DNA of 64,000 nucleotides from NCBI RefSeq assembly GCF_003086295.3, contig NC_092048.1, positions 92,732,626-92,796,625 of the forward strand. Reading direction: 5' to 3'. Shown here one piece after another: positions 35,561-46,957 of the stretch (positions are counted from its first letter, which is position 1; each line of letters opens with the position of its first letter). The notes below the pieces were generated by a model that saw only the letters and a list, made by a program, of their open reading frames with translations, had not been told where the DNA came from and made no database searches. Both the position numbers and the translations under genes were made by a program. The DNA is from Arachis hypogaea (taxonomy: Eukaryota; Streptophyta; Magnoliopsida; Fabales; Fabaceae).

Positions 35561-36485
35561 AAGGTGGACCTGCTCCATGCATCTTTTCTGTTTAAAGTAG
35601 TTTTTGCATCATGTTTATTTTTCTTAAAATAAGTAAGCTAGTCTAAGTGTGTGCCTGTGTGGTTACTTTCACTTAACTAATGCATGCTTTGTCCCCTGCA
35701 TCTTTTCAATTCAATAAAAGAAATGTTTGAAACATGAAGTAAGATGGTTCATTGTTAGCTAGAAGTCAAATAATAGTAAGTGGTGGAATATATGTGTAAT
35801 TGTGTGGCAACTCACTATCAGTGAATAAAAGGAATAGATTGTTCTCTCTTTAAGAAGAAAGCAGCTCACTGTCTATGAATCTCAATCAAATAAAATTCCT
35901 TGTGTGAAAAGAAAAACAAAAGAGAAAAGAAAAAGCCAAAAATGGCAACAGAACAAAAGAAAAATAAAAAGAAACAAAGCTAGATACCAATAGCTTGAAC
36001 CTTAGAATATATGCCTGTGGTGTCTTTGTATTGGGATCTGCTTGGATTATTAAGTTCTTTGGAGTGCATCAACACTTGGTGACTTGGGTTAACTAACCCG
36101 GGATCGTCAACTGAAAGTTCACTATCAAGAGCAACCTAACTACAAGGCATTTAGTAACCCAAAGAGGTACTGGGCATCAATGTTCTAAGAAGGAATGTGA
36201 GCCAAGTGTCTATAGTGAATAATGTGTCAAGCATAAGTAAAGAAAAGAGCTTGTTACACATGACACTGAACTAAAGCTTATAGAAAAATAGTAACCAAGG
36301 ACAAAGGAATAATGAGAGGTCATAGCAGTGTATTGCTTGATGCTTAAAGGAAACTTTCTAGGCCTAATTGTCAATAAAAAGTGGATAAGTTACATATCTA
36401 CATAAAACCCCATGAACTACCAATAATATTCTGCTAACATGAGCATTCTATTTCGCTTTCATTCTTTCTTCTTAATAATTCTCTT
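35561..36485 (+). other. B 3' untranslated region
   Basis: Non-coding, related to 7820-8873 of A. No gene seen. Confidence 0.6.
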
Positions 36486-36522
36486 CTTGCTTGGGGACAA
36501 GCAAGCTTTAAGTTTGGTGTTG
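36486..36522 (+). other. 3' hairpin and polypurine-tract region (B)
   Basis: CTTGCTT GGGGAC AAGCAAG stem, then TAAGTTTGGTGT, then the LTR start TGATGAC at 36523. Same layout as in element A. Confidence 0.65.
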
Positions 36523-36839
36523 TGATGACAAGTCATCTTAGCCTAGTTTCACTAGTCTTTTTCTCTTGTTTTCATTTAATTTTATGCACTTTCTTGCATT
36601 ATAAATTAGCCATTTGAATTGGAATTGCATGGTTTCCTTAAATCAATCAACCACCTTTTAATTGATACAAAATCATAAGGTTCAAGCTAACTTTAGTTGA
36701 TAATTAATTGATTTATAAACCTTGTGAATTTTGTGATACTTTGATTGGTTGTTTTGATTACTTGTAGGTGAAGAAAGGAAACAAAAGGTGTGCCAACATT
36801 ATGGAAGAAGGTTGCAAGAATGGGTTTGAGAAAATGGAA

Positions 36840-37372
36840 TTCACGTTTGAGCTAACGTTTGCCTCAAACGTCAACTCAAACGTGAGTAGCAGTTGAAGAA
36901 CACCCTGGGGAAAAGCCAACGTTTGCGCCAACGTTTGCCTCAAACGTGAGGTCAAACGTTGGCGCCAAAGAGAAGAGAAATGGCATCCCTGGAGGCAGCA
37001 ACGTTTGAGCCAACGTTTGACTCAAACGTGAGGTCAAACGTTGGCACCAAACAGCATGAAGGGGCATACTTCAAACAAGAATAACTTGAGTTGTAGATGT
37101 CCAATTGAGGTGATTCCAAGTGGGTTAGAAAGCTGACATTCAGAGCTTTCCAACCATATATAATAGTCTCTATTGGGCACAAAATTGGCAACGCGACAAG
37201 AGGACAAAGTAGCCCCCAAGAAGCATACAAGAAGGGAGGCCCACGTTTGAGCTCACGTTTGACCTCAAACGTTGAGCCAAACGTGGAAGACAGCACATGG
37301 CCTAGCTGCATAATGCCTCACTCAAGTAACGTTTGAGTCAACGTTTGCCTCAAACGTTGGCTCAAACGTGAA
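36840..37372. repeat. Palindrome array in B 3' LTR
   Basis: Same family as 11308-11980 but 153 bp shorter. The loss runs between two direct copies of a unit starting CAACGTTTGCGCCAACG, as expected for slippage or unequal exchange. Confidence 0.85.
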
Positions 37373-37501
37373 TGGTTCATGGCCTGGTTCACTAATGGAT
37401 TTCCTCCCAACACCAAGAGCAATCAACAGAGGCTACTATCAACCCAATTCCATCAAGGCTAAAGGCCCAATTCAAGGCTTAATGATCATTTGAAGAAAGT
37501 G

Positions 37502-37509
37502 TATAAATA
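37502..37509 (+). promoter_or_regulatory. TATA box of B 3' LTR
   Basis: TATAAATA in the same context as the other A and B LTRs. Confidence 0.65.
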
Positions 37510-38406
37510 GCTTAGGATTTGAAGTTTTTGGGGGCTTCCCTTTTCGTTTTTCAGAATAGCTTTCTTTTCAATTTTGCTCAGAGTTCATTTTATTTTTCTC
37601 AGCATTGTTGTTTAATTCAAGAGAATTTGGGAGGAGAATTGATCTCTCTTCTTCCTTGTTCTTGCCCAGCACTCTTTACTTTTCTTGTCTTGGATTTTGG
37701 GTGGAGAATTGAAGAAATTCTGTTTCAATCTCACCTTGGGATCTTGTTTAATTTTCTGCTAAATTGAATTTCAGTTTCGGTTCATTGCTTTTCATCTACT
37801 TTCTTTGCAATTTACAATTTCCTTTGCAATTGTTCTTGTTGGATCTAGGAAGGCATTGAGATCTAGACTTGGTTTTCTAGTCTCTTGGGTCCTGAGATCC
37901 GAATTTCCCATTTCCCATTCCCTGTTTTGCTCATTTACAATTCTGTTTCTAGATCTGATTCAATTCAAGTGTTCTTCTATTCCTCTGCTTGTTGCAAATT
38001 TTACATTTCCGTGTTTAATTTCTGCAAATCCAACTCCCCATTCCCTTTACAATTCAAGTCATTTACATTTCTTGCACTTTAAGATTTTTCAATTTACATT
38101 CCTTGCGTTCTAAGTTTCTGCCATTTAATTTCTTGTTCTTTAAGATTCAGCACTTTAATTCCTATTCTCTTTAATTTCATGCCAATTACCCATTCCCTTT
38201 ATTTTTCATTCAATTTAATTTCTGTTAATCACAAATCACTCAACCAACACTTGATTCGCTTGACTAAATCAACCACTAAACTAAAATTGCTCAATCTTTC
38301 AATCCCTGTGGGATCGACCTCACTCACGTGAGTTATTATTACTTGATGCGACCCGATGCACTTGCCGGTGAGTTTTGTGTCGGATCGTTTTCCGCACATC
38401 AAGTTT

Positions 38407-39099
38407 GTTGAATCTTTTCCCATGGAATTGGAATTAAATATTGATGTAGACCTCACTCAACCTCTAACTTATGACTTGAGTGATGGGGAAGAGTTAAAAG
38501 AATTCAGTGAGGAAGAGGTTGAAGTTTAAGAAGCTTGTCAAGAGGTGGAAGTAATCCAAGAAGAGCACAAGAGACTGGAAATTATAAGGCCGTTAGAAGT
38601 CTCTCATCCTAAATCACCATCCAACACAATATTTAAGTAGGTAAAATTCATATCTCTTAGCTTTATTATCTCACTTGAATATGGTTTACTTGAAACGGAT
38701 GGTCAACTTAGAGATCTTTGTGGAATAAAGAGTAAGAGAGAGATAGTTAGTGGTTGGCAACACCATTCTAGGTTCATTGTGGTTGCATCATCAAGGTTTA
38801 GGTGCAAAGGTTGGAGTTATGCTCAATTGATTGGATTTAGGAAGATGTTTGGATCTCTAAATGGAAATTCTATGTGCTTATCACCCGAGTGGAATGATGA
38901 TGATCAATTAAAAGAAAGGATGTTGACAAACAAGGTTTGGGACCTTGGAATACAATTTGGGAATCAACAACTTTGGGGTCTTATTACTTGCTTGAGATTT
39001 CTTGGAAGCTTGGTATGCCTAGTTTGGGATCTCGGAAGCTATTGGAAATACAAACATTGGTGGAGATTCAAAGAAGAATTCAAGCACAAGCCACCTTGA
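38407..39099 (+). pseudogene. Element D ORF fragment with two in-frame stops
   Basis: One frame runs from 38407 to TGA 39099, broken only by TAA 38527-38529 and TAG 38638-38640. It encodes an acidic stretch (DLSDGEELKEF) and then an aromatic-rich C-terminal region (CKGWSYAQLIGF, WRFKEEFKHKPP). I do not recognise a named domain. The context (LTR element neighbour, stem-loop just after the stop, later short palindromes) suggests the end of the coding part of another LTR retroelement. Confidence 0.55.
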
Positions 39100-39147
39100 C
39101 AAGAACCCCATCAATTGTCCAACTTAAGGACAATAAATAAAAGTGCT

Positions 39148-39162
39148 AGGTGGGAGACACCT
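39148..39162 (+). other. Stem-loop after the D ORF
   Basis: AGGTG GGAGA CACCT about 50 bp after the D stop. Position and the GGGAG.CA core echo the A and B stem-loop. Confidence 0.45.
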
Positions 39163-41037
39163 AACCATGGCAAACTCCTTCCATTCTCTCTTTTGTACAT
39201 AGTTGATAGAATAAATTGAGTTTCCATTGTTAACTACCTTCCTTCTTGATGTCACTTTTATATATATTGCTCTTAGATATTAGTTTGCTTGGTAGAATTT
39301 TTGTTTCAAGTCACATGTTTGAATAATTGACAATCTTGTTGAAAATCTTGTTTTGTATTCCATTTTTGTTTGAATTGCTGAGTTGAATGTTTGAATAGTT
39401 TTTGGAAGTTAAGGATTTTGTTAATTTTGAAATTTGGTTAGTTTTAAAATATAGATAGTTAGGTGAAAAATTTTGTTTATGTTTGAGACTATGTAAAAAA
39501 AAAAAAAAAAGAACTCACCATGCGTACGCATGCTCAATGGCGTGTACGCATGACACCAAAATTGGACCATCTTGCATGCGCAGCCATTAGCTGCCTACGC
39601 GACCAGGCCAAATGGAGGCTACCATCCACGTACAAGATGTTCACATACGCGATCTTTCATTCGCGTTCCATCCATCCGTGTACGTAGCACTGTGCTCGCG
39701 TACGCAAACCTCCACTTTCCCTACTAATGCGTACGCATGATTTCAAAATTCTAACCCAATTAGGTTCAAAACCTCACTCTTCCTAAACCATAGCCCTTAC
39801 AACATTTTTCTTTCTTCCCTCTTCTTTCCTCTTCCCTCTAACATTCCCCCTTCCCTCCATTGCTGAACACCATAACCCACCACACCAGTCACCGCCGGTG
39901 ACCCACTCAGCGCCGCCGTCACGCCCTCCTTCCTCTTTTATCCTTCTTTCTCTTTTCTTCTTCATCTTCTCTCTCTCTGACCATCCCTATCTCCTCCTTC
40001 CTCCCATCTCTGCTTCACCACAACCGCTGCGGTTCTCAATAGCCACCAGCATTATCACCCACGCAACCGCAACCACCCACATTTCCCCTTGTTCCATTTT
40101 CTTCACTGCCTTCGAAGAACAGAACAGGGAACAACCCTTGTTGCCTCATCGCTGCCCTCTCACCATCACTCCTGCCTTAACCCTGCACCACCACCTTGGC
40201 CGACCATTTCTACTACTACTCCACCGTCTTCCACCAGCCCTTCCTTTCCCTTCCTTTGTTTCATTCTCTGCTTCCCAGGTTTTCCATTATTCTCTTTTTA
40301 TTTCTGTTTAATTAATAATGTTAGTTAATTTTGTTTAGCTTAGCTTAGCTAGATTATGCATGTTTAGTTGAATTAGGTGGTTAGATAGGTTTGAATTTGA
40401 TTCTAGTGGATTTAGGTCTGTCTTAATTGCTACTGCTGTTCAGAATGGATTAATCTTTTCTCTGAATGTTGCCTTGGATGATAAGGGCTTTAATCCTTTT
40501 CTAAATTGAATTATTTACTTCTGTTGTATTCTCATTAATAGCCGCTATTTGGAATGAATAATTTATGGATATTGTTTGTGCAGGGATGATGGTTTTGCTT
40601 ATTTTCTGAAATTGAGTTGTCACTGCTACTGTATTCTTGTTCACTACTACTATTGCTCACTCAATGTTTGCTTAGTTGCTTAATTCTTGTTAATTCATAT
40701 GTGACTTATGTGTGTTTAATTGTGATTGCATTCATATGGAACTTGAGTTGTTTGATTGAGAAAATTTTGGGAAATATGCCAATTTATTGCTGAATTGTTG
40801 CCGGAATTTTTTCTAACTCTATTTCACTTTTCATTCTTAAAACAATTGATTGATTGCTGTTTGGTATCCTTTTATCTCTGTTTTAATATATTACTAAGCT
40901 TGATCATTCAATTTTTCAGCTAGTTAATTCTTTGTTCTAGTTGCTGAAAGCTGAGGTTTCTGTATTCACTATTTTGTTGATGTCCTATTTTGTTGTTCAA
41001 TTAAGCTGATTGTGTTATTTGGGCAACAAGGCTCCAT
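39163..41037 (+). other. D 3' region, probable LTR sequence
   Basis: No credible gene. 39517-39740 has several short palindromes of the GCGTACGCATG type. 39780-40290 is a C/T-rich block whose Pro/Ser-rich ORF I reject. The rest is T-rich. LTR borders are not identifiable from this copy alone. Confidence 0.45.
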
Positions 41038-42499
41038 TTGACGAATTTCTGTGTCAAATAGACCCTTGTTTGCTACGGAGGGAAATCATTGGTTCGGAAT
41101 TTTTATAAAAATAATCTCGTCGAAGTATAGATCCAAACCGATAAACAACCCTCAATCAAAGTTTAATTTGTTTGTCACTTAAGTCAAACCAATAAAAACC
41201 GAGAGTATTTAAACATCGGGTCGTCTCTCAAAGGAATTGCAGGAAAGTGTGCATATTATTGGTTATGAGATATTTTTGGGGGTTTTAAGAATGATGAATA
41301 AGAAATGTAAATGTGCAAGAAAATAAAGCTAACAACTAAAGAAGTATAAATGCTAAAAGACACTCCAGACAAGGATTAAGAGTCAAGGCTTCCTATCTAG
41401 ATCATTGACCACAACATGGTAATTACAAAGGGTTAATTCCACTTAGTCATCCTCTAACATCGGAGGGTTAATTCAAGTAGACATAATTGGTCCTAAAACT
41501 AACTAACAACCCTAAATTACCAATCACACTGGACATTAATAATATCAAGGAACCTAAGTCCCCAATCACAAGCCAAGAGTATAAAAATCTACTCTAAAAT
41601 CAAACTAAGAATTTTATCAAACACTTGGAAGGCATAAAATAAAAGCATAGTAAAATTACAAGAATAATAAAATCTATGTCTACCAAATGCAGGATAACAA
41701 TAACAATCAGTAAAAGAAGCAACAATAACATGAAAATATAAATTGCATTAATAGAAATCAAAATTAACAAGAGTTCATAAACATAAAAGTGACAAAATAA
41801 AAGGAATAACATGTAAACTAAGAGAACAAGATGTAATAACAAAAAAGTGCAAGGAAAACTAAATTAAGACAAGATCCAAACCTAAATCTAGGAGAAAATT
41901 AACTAAATCTACCCTAATTCTAGAGAGAAGAGAGAGATTTTTTCTCTAGAATATAACCTAAAACATGTTTCTAACTAAACTTAATTGCTCTCCCCTTAAT
42001 CCTTCTTGAATTTGGCATCAAATACTTCAGAAATGAGTTGGAATTGGGCTTGAAAAGGTCCAAAAATTGCTAGCCACAATTTTCTTAAGTAAGTCATGTG
42101 ATTGCAAACGTGCGTATGCATGAATTCTTGTGCATACGCATGGTTGTGAAATATTGCAATCGTGTGTACACATGAATGATTGTGCGTATGCATGGTCGTA
42201 AAATACTCCAAACTTCATTTCTTCATGAATTCTTGATTTTTACATACTTTCTCCTCACTCCTTCAATCCATACTTGCCTTATAAACCTGAAATCACTTCA
42301 TCAAACACATCAAGGCATCGAATGGAACTAAAGTGAATTCAATTTAGCAAATTAAGGATCTAAAAAGAATGTTTTCACTCTTAGACACAATTTATGAAGA
42401 ATCCATAAAACCGTGCTATTTTAGTGAATAAATGCAAGAGAAGTCAATAAAATCCACCCAATTAAAGCAAATAAATACTATGACATGTGGATTTATCAA
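41038..42499 (-). mobile_element. Solo LTR (element E)
   Basis: About 1460 bp flanked by the 5-bp direct repeat TCCAT (41033-41037 and 42500-42504). On the minus strand it runs TGATAAATCC...TTCGTCA, similar in its ends and 3' part to the C LTR (61518-62988). No internal region is present, so it is best explained by LTR-LTR recombination. 42110-42200 holds short palindromic motifs of the TGCGTATGCATG type. Confidence 0.75.
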
Positions 42500-42504
42500 T
42501 CCAT

Positions 42505-44702
42505 ATCACTTAGCCATTTGAACTATCCAGCGTGGCAAAAGATGACCTCATCAGCACTCCGATGCTGACTTAGCACTAGAAAGGACACCAAGGACCATTA
42601 TGGTGCTTGGAATTCTATCTGGGGGGACCATTATAGTGAAATTGAAATCTCGATGCCCAAATCAGATAATTGCGTGAATCTCAGGAATTACTATAGGGAT
42701 TTATTCTTACCTAGGGTATGTTACAGTGACTATGCAAGTCTTGTTAAAATTAAAATTGTATTTTTCATATTTTGGTATTACTTTTTTTAAGCAATACTTT
42801 TTAAAAGGCATTATTTAACAATAAAAAAATATTACTTTAATTTTAATAATACTTTTTGAAAATACCAACTAATGCCCGAACCAATTAAGGTCGAGTTTGA
42901 TAGGTCCAATCCAATTGCATCCGATTATTTGTCGGATACAAAACCAATATAATCAAGTTGGTTTTGTCGGATAATCGATTTACCCATACCCATAAACATT
43001 CATATCTTACCATCTCTTTACTTAACTCGCTTTATAATTTTTTTTAATTAACTAAACAAATTGAAGGTTCCCAAGTGAGTTGAGAAAAGGAGTTGAATCA
43101 AATAACCATTTTTAAAGCTTAATAAAACAAATTGTGTAGAATATTGAATTTTGGAGATTATTTTTAATTTTGTCTCGTCTTGTAGTACAGAACAGACCAG
43201 ATTTAAAATTGCAAAAAATTGAAAAGGAGAAGAGTGAGACCACAATATATCCTGGTTCAGCCAATAATGGTAAAATTTTCATTATAATCAATTTGGATTA
43301 CAAATACCAATTCCAAGAGACTGACACTTTTGTATCTTTATCTAAGCTGTCCCAAGCTTATTAACTCACCTAGGTGTTCATCCAACCTAGTTAAGGGGAA
43401 CCAAATAAACTCTAAACCAACACAATTTTTTAACTCAAAACACTCAAACAAAATTATTAAAACGGTTTTTGTGTGCACTACTCTCTTAACCTTTTGAATC
43501 TCTCAAAGTAAACTTAAATCTAAACTAAAGAAAAATAAGAACACACTCAATAAACAAGGAATAAGAGCAATGTATATCAGATCAGATTATGTTCCAATGG
43601 CTCACTTCTTCTTTGGATCAATCCTTCTTTTATAAAACTTGATGTCTCCTCTTCAATATTGGAATACTTTTTCTTTTTCATCTATTAACCGTTACACACT
43701 TCAATACTCTTAGCCGTTGGCTTTGAATGAGAATCCTTTTCTTGTTTAGCTTGATTGTAGAGTGTGGCAACTGTCCAATTGCTCAAGAACGTAATTCTTG
43801 AAGCGTATATCTTGTTATCTTGATTTTGGGCATCTTTCAAAACTTAGCATGATATCTTCTTAATGATATCTCATTAATTTTGTTGTTTTGCACAATTCTA
43901 ACTTATTTGATTGGTCGTTGCTCATCATAATAGTTAGTTATTATAAAAAATAATCAATTATATTTGTCATCATAGAATACCAAAACAAATCTTAACTCAA
44001 CACAAATATTAATAATTATTTTATTAAATTTTATATAAATGATTAAAATTAGTAAATATATATTATAACTTCTATTTTAATAATATCACTTTATTATTTT
44101 ATAAATTTTTACAAATGTTGCAAAAAAAAATTTTATATAATCATTTATAAAATGACATTATAAAAAATAAGAATAACAATATTATTTTTCATAATCTAAA
44201 AGGACAGGCTAAACATTTTATTTTAAATTTTTAAAAAAATTACATATATTTTTTTTACCAAAAAAAAACCGCACTATTTTAATATTTGCCCATTCTTATC
44301 ATGGAATAAACTAATGCAAACATCACTGAAAACATAAATTCAACCAATAGTAAAACTCTTAATAAATTAAACACGCAAGATACATATTATTAGAGGGAAA
44401 AAACCCCTCTAAAATTTACTAATCTATTCCCCAAAACCCAAATTGAGTGATTTTACGAAATGGGTGAAGCTATGCACACACCCAAATTTACTAGTGACAC
44501 TATTTTGTATGGATAAAAATATTCTTTTCATTTTTTTTTTTTTGTCCACCAACTATTTCTCTCAAAGAAACCTTTTGAGAAGAAGGAAGACACTGATCAG
44601 AACTGTGACGCTGCGGCTGCCATCTTCACCCTTGTCCTGGTCATCACTACCCTTCCATATCGTCATTGCAGATCTCTCTCCTTCTCAGTAGCCTTCTCTC
44701 TT
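42505..44702. other. AT-rich DNA without recognised gene
   Basis: 42505-42740 continues the sequence interrupted by E. 43160-43960 looks repeat-derived but I cannot assign it. 43960-44440 is low-complexity A/T. No ORF has a recognisable product. Confidence 0.5.
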
Positions 44703-46225
44703 GAGTTAAACTCCAAAATGGTCTCTGAGATTGATATTATGTACTAAAATCGTCCCTAAAATTCTAATTGCACCAATTATATTTTTGAGATTGGAAAAAA
44801 AACACCATATTAGTCCTTGATCCATTTTTCATTAGGGACGTGATGACATGGCATGATAATGTGGACTGTAAGTGACATGTGTCACTTCATGATTTGGCCA
44901 CATGTAATGGTATGATGATGCGGTGACCAGTGACACGTGGCATGCTGACGTGGATGGTTGTGCCACGTGTCGCAACAGTATTCGTCTACGTGTCATCCAT
45001 TATATCATCACTCTATATGCACCAAATTAATCCCTCACTTTGTATTAAGTGACTCATTTTAGTCCCTAAAATTGAATGTCGTGCACCAAACTAGTCCCTT
45101 CACCAATTTTTTCTCATTTTCTTTAAATTTAAAATTTTAATATCTTGGATACACTAATTTCAATTCTAATTTTTCATATATAGTTTAAATACAAGTGCTT
45201 TTATAAAAATTTTTAAGATTTTAGTTTTAATTATATAATTTTTTTTAATAATTTAACATTGGTAAATTTTGTAATATATAAGTATGTTATTATAAAAAAA
45301 ATAATTATATAATTGATTAGACACATTTTTTCATAAAAAAATGTATTTTTAACAAGAAATTAATAATTAAAATAAACATTTTTTTCTTATGAAATACACG
45401 TTTTCGTTATGTGTAAATGAGCTAGATTGAAGGCACTTCAAGCACCCTCACTACCATCTTTGACTTCTGCAGTCTAGACGAAAGAGACTGGAGATGGTAA
45501 TGAGGGAAGCTTGAAATGCATTCACGTCAACTCCAAGACGGCGGTTATTAGGGGTATCCGCAAGAAAAAAAATATTTTATAAAAGTACTGAAAGAGGTCG
45601 GAGATGGTAGTGAAGTTGCTTGAAAAGCCTTCACGTCAACTCCAAGTCGGCAGTTAGGGTATTCGCAAGAGAAAAAATATTTTATAAAAACACTTTTATT
45701 TGAAAAACATGTGAAAAAATAGAATTGAAATTAATGCATTAAAAAATATTGAGAATTTTGAATTTATAGAAAAAAATGAGAAAAAACTGGTGAAAAGACT
45801 AATTTGATGCACGACATTTAATTTCAGGGACTAAAATGAGTCACTTAATGCAAAGTCAGGGACTAATTTGGTGCATATAGAACGATAACATAATGGATGA
45901 CACGTAGACGAATACTATTGCGACACGTGGCACAAACGAACATGTGGCCAAATAACATTATGACACGTGACACAACCATCCACGTCAACATGCCACGTGT
46001 CACTGGTCACCACATCATCATACCATTACACGTGGCCAAATTATAAAGTGACACGTGTCACTTACAATCCACGTCATCATACCATGTCATCACGTCGCTA
46101 ATGAAAATGGGTCGGTGACTAATATGGTGCATTTTTTTCAATCTCAGAAACGTAATTGGTGCAATTGGAATCTCAGAGACGATTTTAGTGCCGCCAATTT
46201 CAAGGACCATTTTAGAGTTTAACTC
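44703..46225. mobile_element. DNA transposon remnant with long terminal inverted repeats
   Basis: The ends are GAGTTAAACTCCAAAATGG and its complement with one mismatch. The arms are about 520-560 bp each (44703 to about 45230, and about 45660 to 46225) and complementary with scattered differences; the centre has no transposase. The flanks share an imperfect CTCTCTT-type repeat, so a target duplication is uncertain. Long arms fit a Mutator-like or foldback element. The arms are rich in ACGT motifs (CACGTGGC, GACACGTG). It ends about 730 bp from the HEN2 stop. Confidence 0.75.
45503..45690 (+). repeat. Two-copy tandem repeat inside the inverted-repeat element
   Basis: Two diverged copies (about 45503-45582 and 45619-45690) sharing TTCACGTCAACTCCAAG, GGTAT.CGCAAGA and AATATTTTATAAAA. 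Confidence 0.65.
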
Positions 46226-46957
46226 CTCCCTCTCTTGCTCACTGGCTACATCTGCCTCTCCATCCTCATCACAGCCCTTTCACTCCCCTTCTCTCTCACT
46301 ATCTCGCCATTCCCACTTATCGTGCTCCCACTCACCTAACCTAGCTTCTACCTTGATCAGCAAGATCATACCTGAACGGGCTAATTTTAGACTTAGCTGT
46401 TGATGGAGATACGGAACATATAGATTTTTCCTTTCTCCAAATTTTTCATCGAAGAAAATATTTCACAGTTTTATAAATCAAAGTTTTAAACAAAAAAGAA
46501 AGAAAAAAGAAAAAAGAATCAAGGTCTTCAGTCTTCGTCTTCCAGTTTTAAAAAATGGAGCATGACATACAACTTACAGTAAATCCAAAATTTCTTTCTA
46601 AAAATTCTCAAAAATTACAAGTCAACATGACTCCCCAGTCCTCTGCAAGTTAATGATTGAATCTCGTATTCTTCTCCGCTACAAGCTTCCGACGGGTGAA
46701 ATATGCTACCAATCTGAACCTTCTAAGTGGATACAAAATTTCATAACCCTACATGATCCCACACTAGGACTTCTACTGACGGGAATTTTCTGATTCTACA
46801 ATCACTTCCCTTCACTATTGGTGACTGTATATGATGTGAATTAAGAATTGCATATTTACAAGGAAAAGATTAGTGCACCCAGAAAAATAGGATGCAACCC
46901 AAAAACTGTAGCGGCCATAATTAAGGAATGGAGCCAATGAACTCTGTAGGCGGCAAA
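46226..46957. other. HEN2 3' flank
   Basis: 46226-46430 is C/T-rich without a recognised gene. 46440-46957 would include the HEN2 3' UTR on the minus strand. No certain polyadenylation signal. Confidence 0.45.

Larger units (their letters stand above)
36523..38401 (+). mobile_element. Element B, 3' LTR (complete)
   Basis: 1879 bp, TGATGACAAG...CCGCACATCA. It contains the uninterrupted site (around 36850) into which A inserted in the 5' LTR. Next comes AGTTTGTTGAATC, part of element D. The target duplication cannot be checked because B's left flank is outside the window. Confidence 0.9.

Noticed and set aside
2850..36000. True 17 kb tandem duplication
   Set aside because: Not excluded, but error-type indels concentrated at the gap edges and shared private stops favour overlapping contig ends.
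39898..40311. 137-aa Ser/Pro-rich ORF
   Set aside because: Comes from a C/T-rich stretch of probable LTR or leader sequence; no domain and overlapping ORFs of the same composition in another frame.
44443..44691. 82-aa ORF beside the inverted-repeat element
   Set aside because: Low-complexity, no recognisable protein, and its end is set by the transposon border region.
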